Counted from the first letter of the stretch, positions 1-7,199 are shown. The stretch is DNA of 8,742 nucleotides from an uncultured Flavobacteriales bacterium (GCA_913052655.1 CAJXFN010000058.1:1-8742), one strand, 5' to 3'. Numbers and translations are program-made. Notes: generated by a model not told the origin, from the sequence alone.

Positions 1-774
1 ACCAATGGTTGTATAACTTCTGTATCTGATACCGTAAATGAACCTATCTCATCTATTAGTTTGTCTATTTCTGTTACAGATGTCTCTTGTAATTTTGGAG
101 ATGATGGGGCTGTTGATTTAAGCGTAATAGGAGGTTCACCACCATACACATACTTATGGTCTAATGGTGATGGATCACAAGATATTGATTCATTACAAGC
201 TGGTAACTATACAGTCATTGTAACAGATGATTTTGGATGTCAAGATAGTATTTTGGCTAATGTATCGGAGCCTATAAATCCTCTTTCAGCATCTTTAAAT
301 ATAATCAATGTTGGATGTTTTGGACAGAATTCAGGTGAAATCGATCTAACTGTAACTGGAGGAACCCCCAATTATACTTATTTGTGGAATACTGGAGAAA
401 CTGAAAACCCTATCAATATAAATTTAAATCCTGGAAATTTTTCTGTTCAAATTACAGATGAAAATATGTGTAGTATTGATACAGCATTTAGGATCGCCGC
501 TTTTACAGTGGATTGTGTCCCTAATGTATTTACCCCAAATGGAGATGATGTAAATGATGTATGGTTGTTAGAGGATGCTTTCTTCTATTCTGACTCAGAA
601 GTAAGAGTTTATAATAGATATGGAAAATTAGTATTTAAGTCATTTGGTTATGCGTCACCTTGGGATGGTAAGAATGAATCAGGAAATGATGTTAAAGATG
701 GATCTTACTTTTATGTAATTGATTTGGGAGATGAGTATGATAAAATAAAAGGAACAGTGTCTATTATCCGATAA
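1..774 (+). CDS. SprB-repeat protein with gliding-motility-type T9SS C-terminal domain (5' partial)
   Basis: The reading frame is open from base 1, so this is the last 257 residues of a larger, probably very large, cell-surface or secreted protein. Two SprB-type repeats are visible (residues about 21-91 and 92-168), each with a GG(S/T)P.YTYLW core, a GN(Y/F) turn, a V/I-TD segment and a late Cys. Residues 1-15 look like the end of a further repeat. Residues about 172-257 form the gliding-motility-associated C-terminal domain (CHU_C, type B sorting domain): VPNVFTPNGDDVND, then RVYNRYGKLVF, PWDGKNESG, DGSYFYV and a final GTVSIIR. In this family the domain directs export through the T9SS; the repeats resemble those of the gliding adhesin SprB. 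A role in adhesion or gliding is inference. The TTG at 61 is not a real start. The last 11 nt overlap the convergent miaA gene. Confidence 0.93.
   Translation, partial: TNGCITSVSDTVNEPISSISLSISVTDVSCNFGDDGAVDLSVIGGSPPYTYLWSNGDGSQDIDSLQAGNYTVIVTDDFGCQDSILANVSEPINPLSASLNIINVGCFGQNSGEIDLTVTGGTPNYTYLWNTGETENPININLNPGNFSVQITDENMCSIDTAFRIAAFTVDCVPNVFTPNGDDVNDVWLLEDAFFYSDSEVRVYNRYGKLVFKSFGYASPWDGKNESGNDVKDGSYFYVIDLGDEYDKIKGTVSIIR
61..504 (+). repeat. Two tandem SprB-type protein repeats
   Basis: Two repeat units of about 71-77 codons, roughly 61-273 and 274-504, align at the protein level: GGSPPYTYLWSNGD against GGTPNYTYLWNTGE, AGNYTVIVTDDFGC against PGNFSVQITDENMC, and V(S/G)C near the start of each. 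The DNA has diverged, so this is an old domain duplication and not a recent tandem repeat. More units probably lie upstream of the window. Confidence 0.8.
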
Positions 775-1657
775 AATCTATGATATCTTTGATATTTTCA
801 GGAGAAAAATAAGTAGTTGATTTATCTTTCTTAAACCAAGTGATTTGTCGCTTTGCAAATCTTCTAGTGTTTTGTTTGATTTTATCAACAGCCTCAGTGA
901 GTGTTGTAACTCCATCATAATATTCAAATAACTCTTTGTATCCAACTGTTTGTAATGAGTTTTTATATTTGTAAGGCAAGAGAGACTCTACTTCTTTAAG
1001 TAATCCTTTTGATATCATTTCGTCTACTCTGTTGTTAATTCTATCGTAGAGTAATTCCCTTTTGATTTGAAGTCCTACTTTTATTATGTTAAAATTTCTT
1101 TTTTTAGAGGTTTTAGTTTTGAAACTTGAAAATGTCTTGTTTGTTGAATAAATTATTTCTAATGCTCTCATCAATCGTTGTGGGTTTTTTTTATCCACTT
1201 CTTTGTAAAATATAGGATCTTTTGATTCTACTTCTTTTCGTAGAAATTCAATTCCTTTTTCATTATAGATATTTATTACTTTTTTTCTCATTTTTGAAGA
1301 TATATCCGGCATTTTGTCTAAGCCTATACATATTGAATCTATGTAAAGTCCCGAACCACCAACTAAAATTACTTTATCTTTATTATGAAATAATTCTTCA
1401 ATTTTTTGGATAGCATCTTCTTCAAAATTTCCAACATTATAATCTTCTGATACAGAAAGGTGTTGAATAAAATGATGTTGTACCTCCATTAGTTCATCTT
1501 TTGATGGAGGTGCTGATCCAATTAATAATTCCTTGTAGAATTGTCTAGAATCTGCAGAAACAATTTCGGTATTATAGTGTTTAGCAAGATTTATGCTAAG
1601 TTTGGTTTTTCCAATAGCAGTAGGTCCTAAAACAACAACTAGTGTTTTAGTATTCAT
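764..1657 (-). CDS. miaA: tRNA dimethylallyltransferase MiaA
   Basis: MiaA transfers a dimethylallyl group from DMAPP to N6 of A37 in tRNAs that read codons starting with U, giving i6A37. The 297-residue protein has the full family pattern: P-loop GPTAIGKT (11-18), VSADSRQFY (33-41), GGSGLY (100-105), NPQRLMRALE (158-167), a QTVGYKE segment, and the C-terminal NTRRFAKRQITWF (263-275). Ser102 replaces the Thr of the GGTGLY seen in E. coli, a conservative hydroxyl change. Length is close to the E. coli enzyme (about 316). I chose the ATG at 1657 because the protein then begins a few residues before the P-loop beta strand, as usual; the frame could extend to a TTG at 1675. A GAGG lies 3 nt before the ATG, probably too close to be a good Shine-Dalgarno. 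The start overlaps the preceding gene by 11 nt, and the end overlaps the convergent SprB-type gene by 11 nt. It is the last gene of the leftward operon. Confidence 0.96.
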   Translation of the reverse strand: MNTKTLVVVLGPTAIGKTKLSINLAKHYNTEIVSADSRQFYKELLIGSAPPSKDELMEVQHHFIQHLSVSEDYNVGNFEEDAIQKIEELFHNKDKVILVGGSGLYIDSICIGLDKMPDISSKMRKKVINIYNEKGIEFLRKEVESKDPIFYKEVDKKNPQRLMRALEIIYSTNKTFSSFKTKTSKKRNFNIIKVGLQIKRELLYDRINNRVDEMISKGLLKEVESLLPYKYKNSLQTVGYKELFEYYDGVTTLTEAVDKIKQNTRRFAKRQITWFKKDKSTTYFSPENIKDIIDFIG

Positions 1658-2132
1658 AATCCTCAAATTTATCAAAATCTTCTAGCTCTTCTTCAAAAGG
1701 ATCAAATTCTCCTATATTCTCTTCCGATTCAAAGTTAAATTTTGGAGCTTCGCTAGGCATTTTTCCTTTTGAGTATAGATTAGTACTTTCTATTGAAACT
1801 ACTTTTTCAACATACTGAATATAGAACCTCCACATTTTAAGAAAGTCATAAACATAAATTAGTTGTGTTTCAGAAGAGTATAGTAATGTCGAGATAATTA
1901 CTTCATTCATCACAAGCGATTCTCCTCCTTTTTCAGAAGTATCATATAAAGTGATTTCTCTTCCCAGATTTAAATCAGAATCAGTTTGAAAAAAGGAAGC
2001 CATTTCAAAATCATTCAAGTTAAAATTTTTAGTAATTAATCTGTGTAATTCTTCAAGAGTTAAATTTTCATCAATAATCAATTCTCTAATTACATCTTCA
2101 TTACTTTCTAATGTAGCTCTAAGTTTAATCAT
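1647..2132 (-). CDS. pRiA4b ORF-3-like / IS1096 TnpR-passenger-family protein
   Basis: A 161-residue soluble acidic protein with no signal peptide. It resembles the plasmid pRiA4b ORF-3-like family, often named 'IS1096 element passenger TnpR family protein'. Features that fit are a basic N-terminal strand (MIKLRATL), an LTLEELHRLI helix (24-33) followed by FEMASFFQ (42-49), and a YVYDFLKMWRFYIQYVE segment (93-109) in place of the family's usual YDFGDxWxHxI core. In that core the Gly-Asp pair is replaced by Leu-Lys, so this copy is divergent. Residues 138-161 are an acidic and aromatic tail. No transposase or terminal repeats are nearby, so the mobile-element name misleads. It overlaps cca by 8 nt and miaA by 11 nt, inside an operon of tRNA genes, which suggests translational coupling and perhaps a related job. 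Its function is unknown; family assignment is from memory of the fold pattern. Confidence 0.8.
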   Translation of the reverse strand: MIKLRATLESNEDVIRELIIDENLTLEELHRLITKNFNLNDFEMASFFQTDSDLNLGREITLYDTSEKGGESLVMNEVIISTLLYSSETQLIYVYDFLKMWRFYIQYVEKVVSIESTNLYSKGKMPSEAPKFNFESEENIGEFDPFEEELEDFDKFEDYEY

Positions 2133-3546
2133 TAGTATTTAGGTTTATTTCTGTTGCTTTATTTTTCATAAATTCTAATGCAGATTCTCTGTTGTTTTCT
2201 ATTTCTCCTTCTAATATTGCTTCTTTTAAAGAGTTTTTCAGAATTCCAACTTGTTTACCAGCTTCTATGTTAAATATTTCCATAATTTCTTGTCCTTTAA
2301 TTGGAGGTTGCCAATTTCGGATATGGTCTTTTTCTTCTACTTCTTTCAGTTTTTTTCGAACTAATTTAAAATTGTTGATATATTTTGCAACTTTAAGTGG
2401 GTTTTTTGAAGTTATGTCTGCTTCACATAAAGTCATTAAATCATCAATATCATCTCCAGCATCAAAAAGTAGTCTTCTGATAGCGGAGTCTGAAACAATA
2501 TCTTGTGCCAGAACAATTGGTCTCAAGTGAAGTGTGACTAATTTTTTTACATACTTCATTTTTTCATTTAAAGGAAGTTTTAGTTTTCTAAAAATTCGTG
2601 GGACCATTTTGCCTCCAAGAAATTCATGTGAATGAAAAGTCCAGCCGTGATCTTTTTCAAAACGTTTGGTTTGAGGTTTAGCAATATCGTGTAATAAAGC
2701 TGCCCAGATAAGCCATAAGTTGTTGGTGTTTTTTCTAATGTTATCTACTACTTCAAGTGTATGATAGAAGTTATCTTTGTGTGTAAAATCCTCTCTTTTT
2801 TCTACTCCTTGTAATTCTACGATCTCTGGAAAGAATTCATGTAATAATTTGGTGTTGAATAATAATTTTAGTCCTGTAGAGGGTTTTTCTGATAGTAGAA
2901 TTTTATTTAATTCTTCAGTAATTCTTTCTTTTGATATAATAGAAATTCGTTTAGCATTTTTACAAATAGAATTATAGGAATTTTCTTCAATAATAAAGTT
3001 TAGTTGTGTGGCAAAACGAATAGCTCTCATCATCCTTAGAGGGTCGTCAGAAAAGGTGGTGTCTGGGTTTAGTGGGGTTTTGATAGTTTTAAATTTTAGA
3101 TCCTTAGTTCCATTAAAAGGATCTATTAAGTTTCCGTAACATGATGCGTTTAAGGATATAGCCATTGCATTTATGGTAAAATCTCTTCTATTTTGGTCAT
3201 CTTGAAGACTTCCATCTTCTACTATTGGTTTTCGGGAATTTGATCTATAAGACTCTTTTCTAGCTCCTACAAACTCATAACATTCTGATCGATACTTAAT
3301 CATAGCGGTTCCAAAGTTTTTAAAATATTTCACCTCTGTATTATTCCCTAATTTTTTAACAACTTCTTTTGCTAGATTTATTCCTGAGCCAACACAAACA
3401 AAATCGATATCTGTATTGATTTGTTTTCTGTTTAAAAGTACATCACGAACAAAACCACCTACTACATAGCATTCTAAATTAGTAGAATCTGCTACTATAG
3501 AAATAGTTTTGAAAATAGGATTTGTAAGAAATTCTGATAAGTTCAC
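2125..3546 (-). CDS. cca: CCA-adding tRNA nucleotidyltransferase with HD domain
   Basis: This enzyme builds or repairs the 3'-terminal CCA of tRNAs from CTP and ATP. The 473 residues show a class II nucleotidyltransferase head: GGFVRD (30-35), the metal-binding DID (46-48), RRDFTINAMA (120-129) and DDPLRMMRAIRFA (167-179), which includes the nucleotide-recognition region. An HD domain follows, with HKDNFYHTL (256-264), LLHDIAKP (284-291) and an HSHEF segment near 305; in related proteins this domain has phosphohydrolase activity. The start is GTG at 3546. The next in-frame Met is residue 82, well inside the catalytic domain, so GTG is forced. It shares one base with the TAG stop of tsaC (TAGTG) and overlaps the next gene by 8 nt. 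Poly(A) polymerase is a related alternative, but in this phylum this architecture is normally the CCA enzyme. Confidence 0.93.
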   Translation of the reverse strand: MNLSEFLTNPIFKTISIVADSTNLECYVVGGFVRDVLLNRKQINTDIDFVCVGSGINLAKEVVKKLGNNTEVKYFKNFGTAMIKYRSECYEFVGARKESYRSNSRKPIVEDGSLQDDQNRRDFTINAMAISLNASCYGNLIDPFNGTKDLKFKTIKTPLNPDTTFSDDPLRMMRAIRFATQLNFIIEENSYNSICKNAKRISIISKERITEELNKILLSEKPSTGLKLLFNTKLLHEFFPEIVELQGVEKREDFTHKDNFYHTLEVVDNIRKNTNNLWLIWAALLHDIAKPQTKRFEKDHGWTFHSHEFLGGKMVPRIFRKLKLPLNEKMKYVKKLVTLHLRPIVLAQDIVSDSAIRRLLFDAGDDIDDLMTLCEADITSKNPLKVAKYINNFKLVRKKLKEVEEKDHIRNWQPPIKGQEIMEIFNIEAGKQVGILKNSLKEAILEGEIENNRESALEFMKNKATEINLNTND

Positions 3547-4088
3547 TATCGTATTTTTGTTATCTTTCCATTTGTTTCTATTTTTAGGATTACAGAAGGA
3601 GTTTCCATTCTTTCATCCTGTCGCAAATTTACTATATAATCTGCATTATTTTTGATATGATTAGAAATATCTGAGAACTGTTTTGGACTTTCCTCACCAC
3701 TAATGTTGGCAGAAGTAGAAACAATAGCTCCTTTGAATTTATTTATTAGTTCAAAACAAAATTCATCTGAGGGAATACGTATGGCAGCAGACCTATCTTT
3801 CGGAAGTAAATTATTAGAAAGACCTATAACATTAGGGTAGATTACAGTAGTTGGTTGATCTGTAATGTTAAATTTAGGAATATGATTTGTGTACTGATAT
3901 AACATATTGATATCTGAAACTAAGGTAATGAGAGCTTTTGATTCCTCCCTTTGTTTAATCTTATATATCTTCTTTATTGCATTTTGATTTGTAGCGTCAC
4001 AACCTAATCCCCAAATAGTGTCTGTAGGATAAAGGATAATCCCCCCACTTTTTAAAATCTTAAGAGCTTTTATAATTTCTGCTTGCAT
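3546..4088 (-). CDS. tsaC: L-threonylcarbamoyladenylate synthase (TsaC/YrdC/Sua5 family)
   Basis: This enzyme makes threonylcarbamoyl-AMP from threonine, bicarbonate and ATP, the first step of t6A37 modification in tRNAs that read ANN codons. The 180-residue protein is a short, TsaC-type single YrdC domain without the extra C-terminal domain of Sua5. It has GGIILYPTDTIWGLGCDA (15-32), the KxR motif as K45-Q-R47, PTTVIYPN (79-86), AIRIP (102-106) and the SxN motif in STSANISG (124-131). Together these give the K-R-S-N residues that define the active family. E. coli TsaC is about 190 residues. The ATG at 4088 follows the TAA of the glycosyltransferase gene directly (TAAATG), and its own TAG shares one base with the GTG start of cca. 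The later t6A enzymes (TsaD, TsaB, TsaE) are not in the window. Confidence 0.95.
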   Translation of the reverse strand: MQAEIIKALKILKSGGIILYPTDTIWGLGCDATNQNAIKKIYKIKQREESKALITLVSDINMLYQYTNHIPKFNITDQPTTVIYPNVIGLSNNLLPKDRSAAIRIPSDEFCFELINKFKGAIVSTSANISGEESPKQFSDISNHIKNNADYIVNLRQDERMETPSVILKIETNGKITKIR

Positions 4089-5210
4089 TTATAAGTTTTT
4101 ATATATATTAAATAAATTTTTTGCAACTTTATCTTCAGTGAAATTTTGTGCGTATTGGTATCCTTCTTCTATCATTTTCACACTCAAATTTTTGTCAGAT
4201 TGTATTTTTATTATTGCTTGTGTAAGTTCCTTATTAGATAGAGGGTTAATGTAAATTGAGTGTTTTCCTCCTGCTTCTGAAAAACACCCTCCTTTCGAAG
4301 TGATAACAGGCGTTTTACTGAATAAAGCTTCAAGAATTGGTAATCCAAAACCTTCAAAAAGAGATGGGTACAACATAATATCTGCAGATTGATAAATTGC
4401 AGCCATTTCTTTTAAGTTTATATTATGTATTAAGTGTACTCTATCTGATAATTTGTGTTTACGTATATATTCTAAGCACTTATTTTTATAGCTTTTTCCA
4501 TCACCTATAATTACTAAGTGTTGATTATTTATCTTCTGAATACTTTTTAGAATATTTAGTAGATTTTTTCTTTCTGTAATACTAGAAACATGTAATAAAA
4601 AGTTTCGAGGCAGATTGTATTTAGATATAACTTTTTGCTTTTGATCGTTAGGAATAGATTTTTGAAAGATAGCATTACATCCTTGATATACAACTTTGAT
4701 TTTATTTTCTGGTATGTTAAAGAATTCGATAATATCCGATTTAGTTTGTTTGCTAATTGCAATTATTTTGTCTGCTCTTTTACAGGCTGACAGAAATTTT
4801 TTGTGGTATATTTTCCTATCAATTGTATTAAATAGATGTGGATAACGAATAAAAATAAGATCGTGAATACTAACTACTGATTTAATTTTAGTTTTTTCAA
4901 TTCCTAAAGGAAGCTCATGTGAAAGTCCGTGATAAATATCTATTTCATCTTGTATTAGATCTTTTACAATGTTTTTACTTCTCCAATATTTTTTGAATAG
5001 ATTCCCAACAAGAGAAAAAGGAACTCGTGTATGGCAATTTTCTCTCTCATCTAAAAAGGAAAGTCTGTTGTTTTGAATTAGTTTTGGAGTGTACAGAAAG
5101 TAATCGTTATCTTGGAAAAAATGAGATAAAATACGAATAGAGTCTCTTGAGTAATTACCTAATCCTGTTTGGTTATAAAAAGCGCGTTTAGCATCAAATC
5201 CTATTCTCAT
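4089..5210 (-). CDS. Family 4 glycosyltransferase (GT-B fold)
   Basis: This 373-residue cytoplasmic glycosyltransferase has the retaining GT4 pattern. The N-terminal domain starts MRIGFDAKRAFYN with the TGLGNYSR loop (15-22). The C-terminal Rossmann domain begins near residue 202, with SSITERKN (209-216), a VIIGDG strand and the E-x7-E signature in EGFGLPILEA (286-295), which binds the sugar nucleotide in this family. The donor and acceptor cannot be read from sequence; a cell-surface polysaccharide or glycolipid is plausible. I place the start at the ATG at 5210, not at the TTG at 5237. MRIGFDA is the usual GT4 opening, and the TTG falls inside a -7-like promoter sequence (5235-5242). It is the first gene of the leftward operon and its stop abuts the tsaC start with no gap. 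It has no obvious link to tRNA, so its place there may just reflect a shared promoter. Confidence 0.92.
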   Translation of the reverse strand: MRIGFDAKRAFYNQTGLGNYSRDSIRILSHFFQDNDYFLYTPKLIQNNRLSFLDERENCHTRVPFSLVGNLFKKYWRSKNIVKDLIQDEIDIYHGLSHELPLGIEKTKIKSVVSIHDLIFIRYPHLFNTIDRKIYHKKFLSACKRADKIIAISKQTKSDIIEFFNIPENKIKVVYQGCNAIFQKSIPNDQKQKVISKYNLPRNFLLHVSSITERKNLLNILKSIQKINNQHLVIIGDGKSYKNKCLEYIRKHKLSDRVHLIHNINLKEMAAIYQSADIMLYPSLFEGFGLPILEALFSKTPVITSKGGCFSEAGGKHSIYINPLSNKELTQAIIKIQSDKNLSVKMIEEGYQYAQNFTEDKVAKNLFNIYKNL

Positions 5211-5234
5211 TTTGTTAGAATTTTTGTAATAACG

Positions 5235-5242
5235 CAAATATA
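5235..5242 (-). promoter_or_regulatory. Candidate -7 promoter element for the leftward operon
   Basis: On the minus strand this reads TATATTTG, an exact match to the Bacteroidota -7 consensus TAnnTTTG, ending 24 nt before the ATG at 5210. No TTG (-33 element) lies at the expected distance, so support is partial. AT-rich DNA yields such matches by chance. Confidence 0.35.
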
Positions 5243-5279
5243 ATATATTTATAAGCTATAATTATGATGTCTTTTACTT

Positions 5280-5296
5280 TAGTTTTGTTAATTTTG
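5280..5296 (+). promoter_or_regulatory. Candidate -7 promoter elements for the rightward envelope genes
   Basis: Two overlapping-region matches to TAnnTTTG occur on the plus strand: TAGTTTTG (5280-5287) and TAATTTTG (5289-5296). Use of either would give a very short leader (about 10-25 nt) before the ATG at 5314. No well-spaced TTG -33 element is visible upstream, so the call is tentative. Confidence 0.35.
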
Positions 5297-5310
5297 TAAT
5301 CCAAAATTAA
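5288..5310. promoter_or_regulatory. Perfect 9-bp inverted repeat in the divergent control region
   Basis: The arms TTAATTTTG (5288-5296) and CAAAATTAA (5302-5310) are perfect reverse complements around the spacer TAATC. The repeat ends 3 nt before the ATG at 5314. Each arm contains TAATTTTG, a match to the -7 consensus TAnnTTTG, one on each strand (5289-5296 on plus, 5302-5309 on minus). It could be an operator for a dimeric regulator, a back-to-back promoter core, or a weak hairpin covering the ribosome-binding region. No protein that binds it can be named from the window. Confidence 0.5.
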
Positions 5311-5313
5311 TTT

Positions 5314-6348
5314 ATGAAAATAAAGAATCTATTATATTTAATAATGGCAATTGTCTTTACAAGTTGCGGAACATCATCTGTAATTGTAAATGTACAACGA
5401 CCAGCTGATATAAGTGTGCCACAAAGCGTACAAAAAGTAGTTGTGGTTAACAGGAGTACTGCAGGAAAAGAAAATATGGTAGGTAATATTGTAGAGGGGA
5501 TATTTACAGGGGAAGGAATTGGTGCCGATAAAAAAGGATCAGAATATTGTATCATGGGACTTACACAGATGCTTGCTAATTCAGAAAGATATGAGCTTAG
5601 AGGCGGTGGAGATTTGAATTTAAAAGGAACTGGAACCTCTACATTTCCAGATTTATTAGCTTGGCGTAAAGTGAAAAAAATTTGTGATACATATGGTGCA
5701 GATGCCTTGATTGTACTTTCTACATTTGATTCAGATTCTAGAACATTTGAAGGTAAAAAAATAGTAAAGACTAAAACAGTAAAAGGAGCTAAAATAAAAG
5801 AAGTAAGATACCCTGTTACTTTAGTGATGGAAATTGAAAGTGGTTGGAGAATATACGACGCGACTACTAAAAAGATAGTAGATGTAAATAAGTTTACTGA
5901 AGTAAAAGAATATGTAGAATGGGGCAGTAGTTATGATGAGGCAAGAGCAAATCTCCCTTCAAAACGACAAGCTTTAAAGAGTTCAGGTATATTTGCAGGA
6001 GAACAATATGGGTTTAGAATTACTCCTGTCTGGGTAAAACAAAATAGACTGTATTTTACAGGAAAATCTGAAGAGTTGAAACTGGCAAAAAATTATGTAA
6101 AAAGAGGAGATTGGGATAAGGCTATAGAAATATGGAAGTCTGCAACTGATCATGAAGATTTTAAAGTAGTTCGTAAAGCGTATTATAATTTAGCACTTGC
6201 CTCAGAAATCAAAGGAAAATTAGACACTGCAATAGATTACGCTGAAAAAGCAGAACAAATGGGAGAGAAAAGAGCTACTTCTTATATTTCTACTCTAAAA
6301 AAGAGACAACGAGATGAAAAAAGATTACAAGAACAATTAAATAACTAA
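5314..6348 (+). CDS. DUF6340-like lipoprotein with TPR-like C-terminus
   Basis: A 344-residue envelope protein. The N-terminus is a lipoprotein signal peptide: K2 and K4, a hydrophobic stretch 6-15, then FTSC with the lipidated Cys at 18. The mature protein is therefore expected to be anchored in the inner or outer membrane. The middle (about 35-240) resembles the Bacteroidota family DUF6340, with VQKVVVVNRS near the start, a YGADALIVLS strand and a GWRIYDATT segment. Residues 258-317 look like two TPR helix pairs (AKNYVKRGDWDKAIEIW, then KAYYNLALASEIKGKLDTAI), followed by a highly charged helical tail (about 318-344) likely to form a coiled coil. TPR units usually bind other proteins, so a scaffold or assembly role is inference. 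The ATG at 5314 is the first codon giving a sensible signal peptide. It is followed after 11 nt by the prohibitin-like gene, so the two are probably co-transcribed. Confidence 0.87.
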   Translation: MKIKNLLYLIMAIVFTSCGTSSVIVNVQRPADISVPQSVQKVVVVNRSTAGKENMVGNIVEGIFTGEGIGADKKGSEYCIMGLTQMLANSERYELRGGGDLNLKGTGTSTFPDLLAWRKVKKICDTYGADALIVLSTFDSDSRTFEGKKIVKTKTVKGAKIKEVRYPVTLVMEIESGWRIYDATTKKIVDVNKFTEVKEYVEWGSSYDEARANLPSKRQALKSSGIFAGEQYGFRITPVWVKQNRLYFTGKSEELKLAKNYVKRGDWDKAIEIWKSATDHEDFKVVRKAYYNLALASEIKGKLDTAIDYAEKAEQMGEKRATSYISTLKKRQRDEKRLQEQLNN

Positions 6349-6359
6349 AAAACTAAATT

Positions 6360-7178
6360 ATGGAAAACCAAGGATTACCAAGAGTATTAGTATTCGGATT
6401 ATTAGGAATTATTTTGCTATTTATATTCGGATCGAGCATGTTTATTACTATTAACCCAGGACAAAAAGGAGTTCTTTTCGAAACATTAGGTGATGGATTA
6501 GATAAAGAAACAATATATGGTCAAGGACTACATGTTGTAGCCCCATGGAACGATATGATAGTATATGATGTGAAAGAAACAGAAACATTCGAAAAAATGG
6601 AAGTTTTGTCTAAAAATGGACTTTCTATTAAAATTGATCTGTCTATTATTCATAAACCTGTAAACGATAGAATAGGATACTTACACGACAATATAGGAAC
6701 TAATTATTTAGAGAAGATAATTAAGCCAGCTGTAAGATCGGTAACTAGAGAAGTTATTGGAGATTATCTACCTGAAGAATTGTACTCTACCAAAAGAGAA
6801 GAAATAGAAACTGAGATTTATACAAAGACTCAAGAGATTGTAACCGCTAAAGATATTGAACTTCCAGCAATTTATATTAGAGATGTGACCTTGCCACAAA
6901 CTCTAAGAGACGCAATTGAACAAAAATTAAAACAAGAACAAGAAGCTTTAGAGTACGACTTTAAAATACAAAAGGCTCAAAAAGAAGCGGAAAGAAAAGA
7001 GATTGAAGCAAACGGTATCTCTAAGTTCCAAAGAATTGTAAACCAAACTATTACTCCACAGTTATTAAAATGGAAAGGAGTAGAAGCTACTCAAGAAATT
7101 TCAAAATCAGAAAATTCTAAAGTTATAGTAATTGGTAATGGAGATGGAGATTTACCAATTATATTAGGAGGACAATAG
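6360..7178 (+). CDS. Prohibitin / SPFH (band 7) family membrane protein
   Basis: A 272-residue protein with one N-terminal membrane segment (about 8-29) and the SPFH/prohibitin domain after it. The domain opens with the typical INPGQKGVLFETLG (31-44), continues through GLHVVAPW (about 56-63) and an IKPAVRSVTREVIG stretch, and then a DIELPAIYIRDVTLP strand region. A charged alanine- and glutamate-rich helix follows (QKLKQEQEALEYDFKIQKAQKEAE region), as in prohibitins, and then a conserved tail LLKWKGVEATQEIS and VIVIGNGDGDLPIIL. SPFH proteins form large ring or cage assemblies on membranes and often control membrane proteases or lipid domains. The partner here is unknown; no ftsH or NfeD-type gene is adjacent. 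It sits 11 nt after the lipoprotein gene and 21 nt before the small exported protein gene, which suggests a three-gene operon. Confidence 0.93.
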   Translation: MENQGLPRVLVFGLLGIILLFIFGSSMFITINPGQKGVLFETLGDGLDKETIYGQGLHVVAPWNDMIVYDVKETETFEKMEVLSKNGLSIKIDLSIIHKPVNDRIGYLHDNIGTNYLEKIIKPAVRSVTREVIGDYLPEELYSTKREEIETEIYTKTQEIVTAKDIELPAIYIRDVTLPQTLRDAIEQKLKQEQEALEYDFKIQKAQKEAERKEIEANGISKFQRIVNQTITPQLLKWKGVEATQEISKSENSKVIVIGNGDGDLPIILGGQ

Positions 7179-7199
7179 TATTAACTAAAAACTTGAAAT

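Noticed and set aside
61..63. TTG as the start of the SprB-type gene
   Set aside because: The frame is open to base 1 and the residues before it look like the end of another repeat; there is no signal peptide after the TTG.
1222..1413. Plus-strand open frame inside miaA
   Set aside because: It is a Leu/Phe-rich shadow of a well-supported gene on the other strand. The same applies to plus-strand frames at 2192-2530 and 2777-2977 within cca.
1658..1675. TTG-start extension of miaA (six extra residues)
   Set aside because: The ATG at 1657 fits the family N-terminus; the extension only deepens overlap with the preceding gene.
1647..2132. Insertion-sequence remnant
   Set aside because: The family name mentions IS1096, but I see no transposase, terminal inverted repeats or target-site duplication, and the gene is intact within an operon.
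4556..4762. Second minus-strand frame inside the glycosyltransferase
   Set aside because: It has no recognisable domain and is fully covered by the GT4 frame. Minus-strand frames at 5307-5555 and 7256-7486 are likewise shadows of the lipoprotein and small exported protein genes.
5211..5237. TTG-start extension of the glycosyltransferase
   Set aside because: MRIGFDA at 5210 is the usual GT4 start, and the TTG lies within a -7-like promoter sequence.
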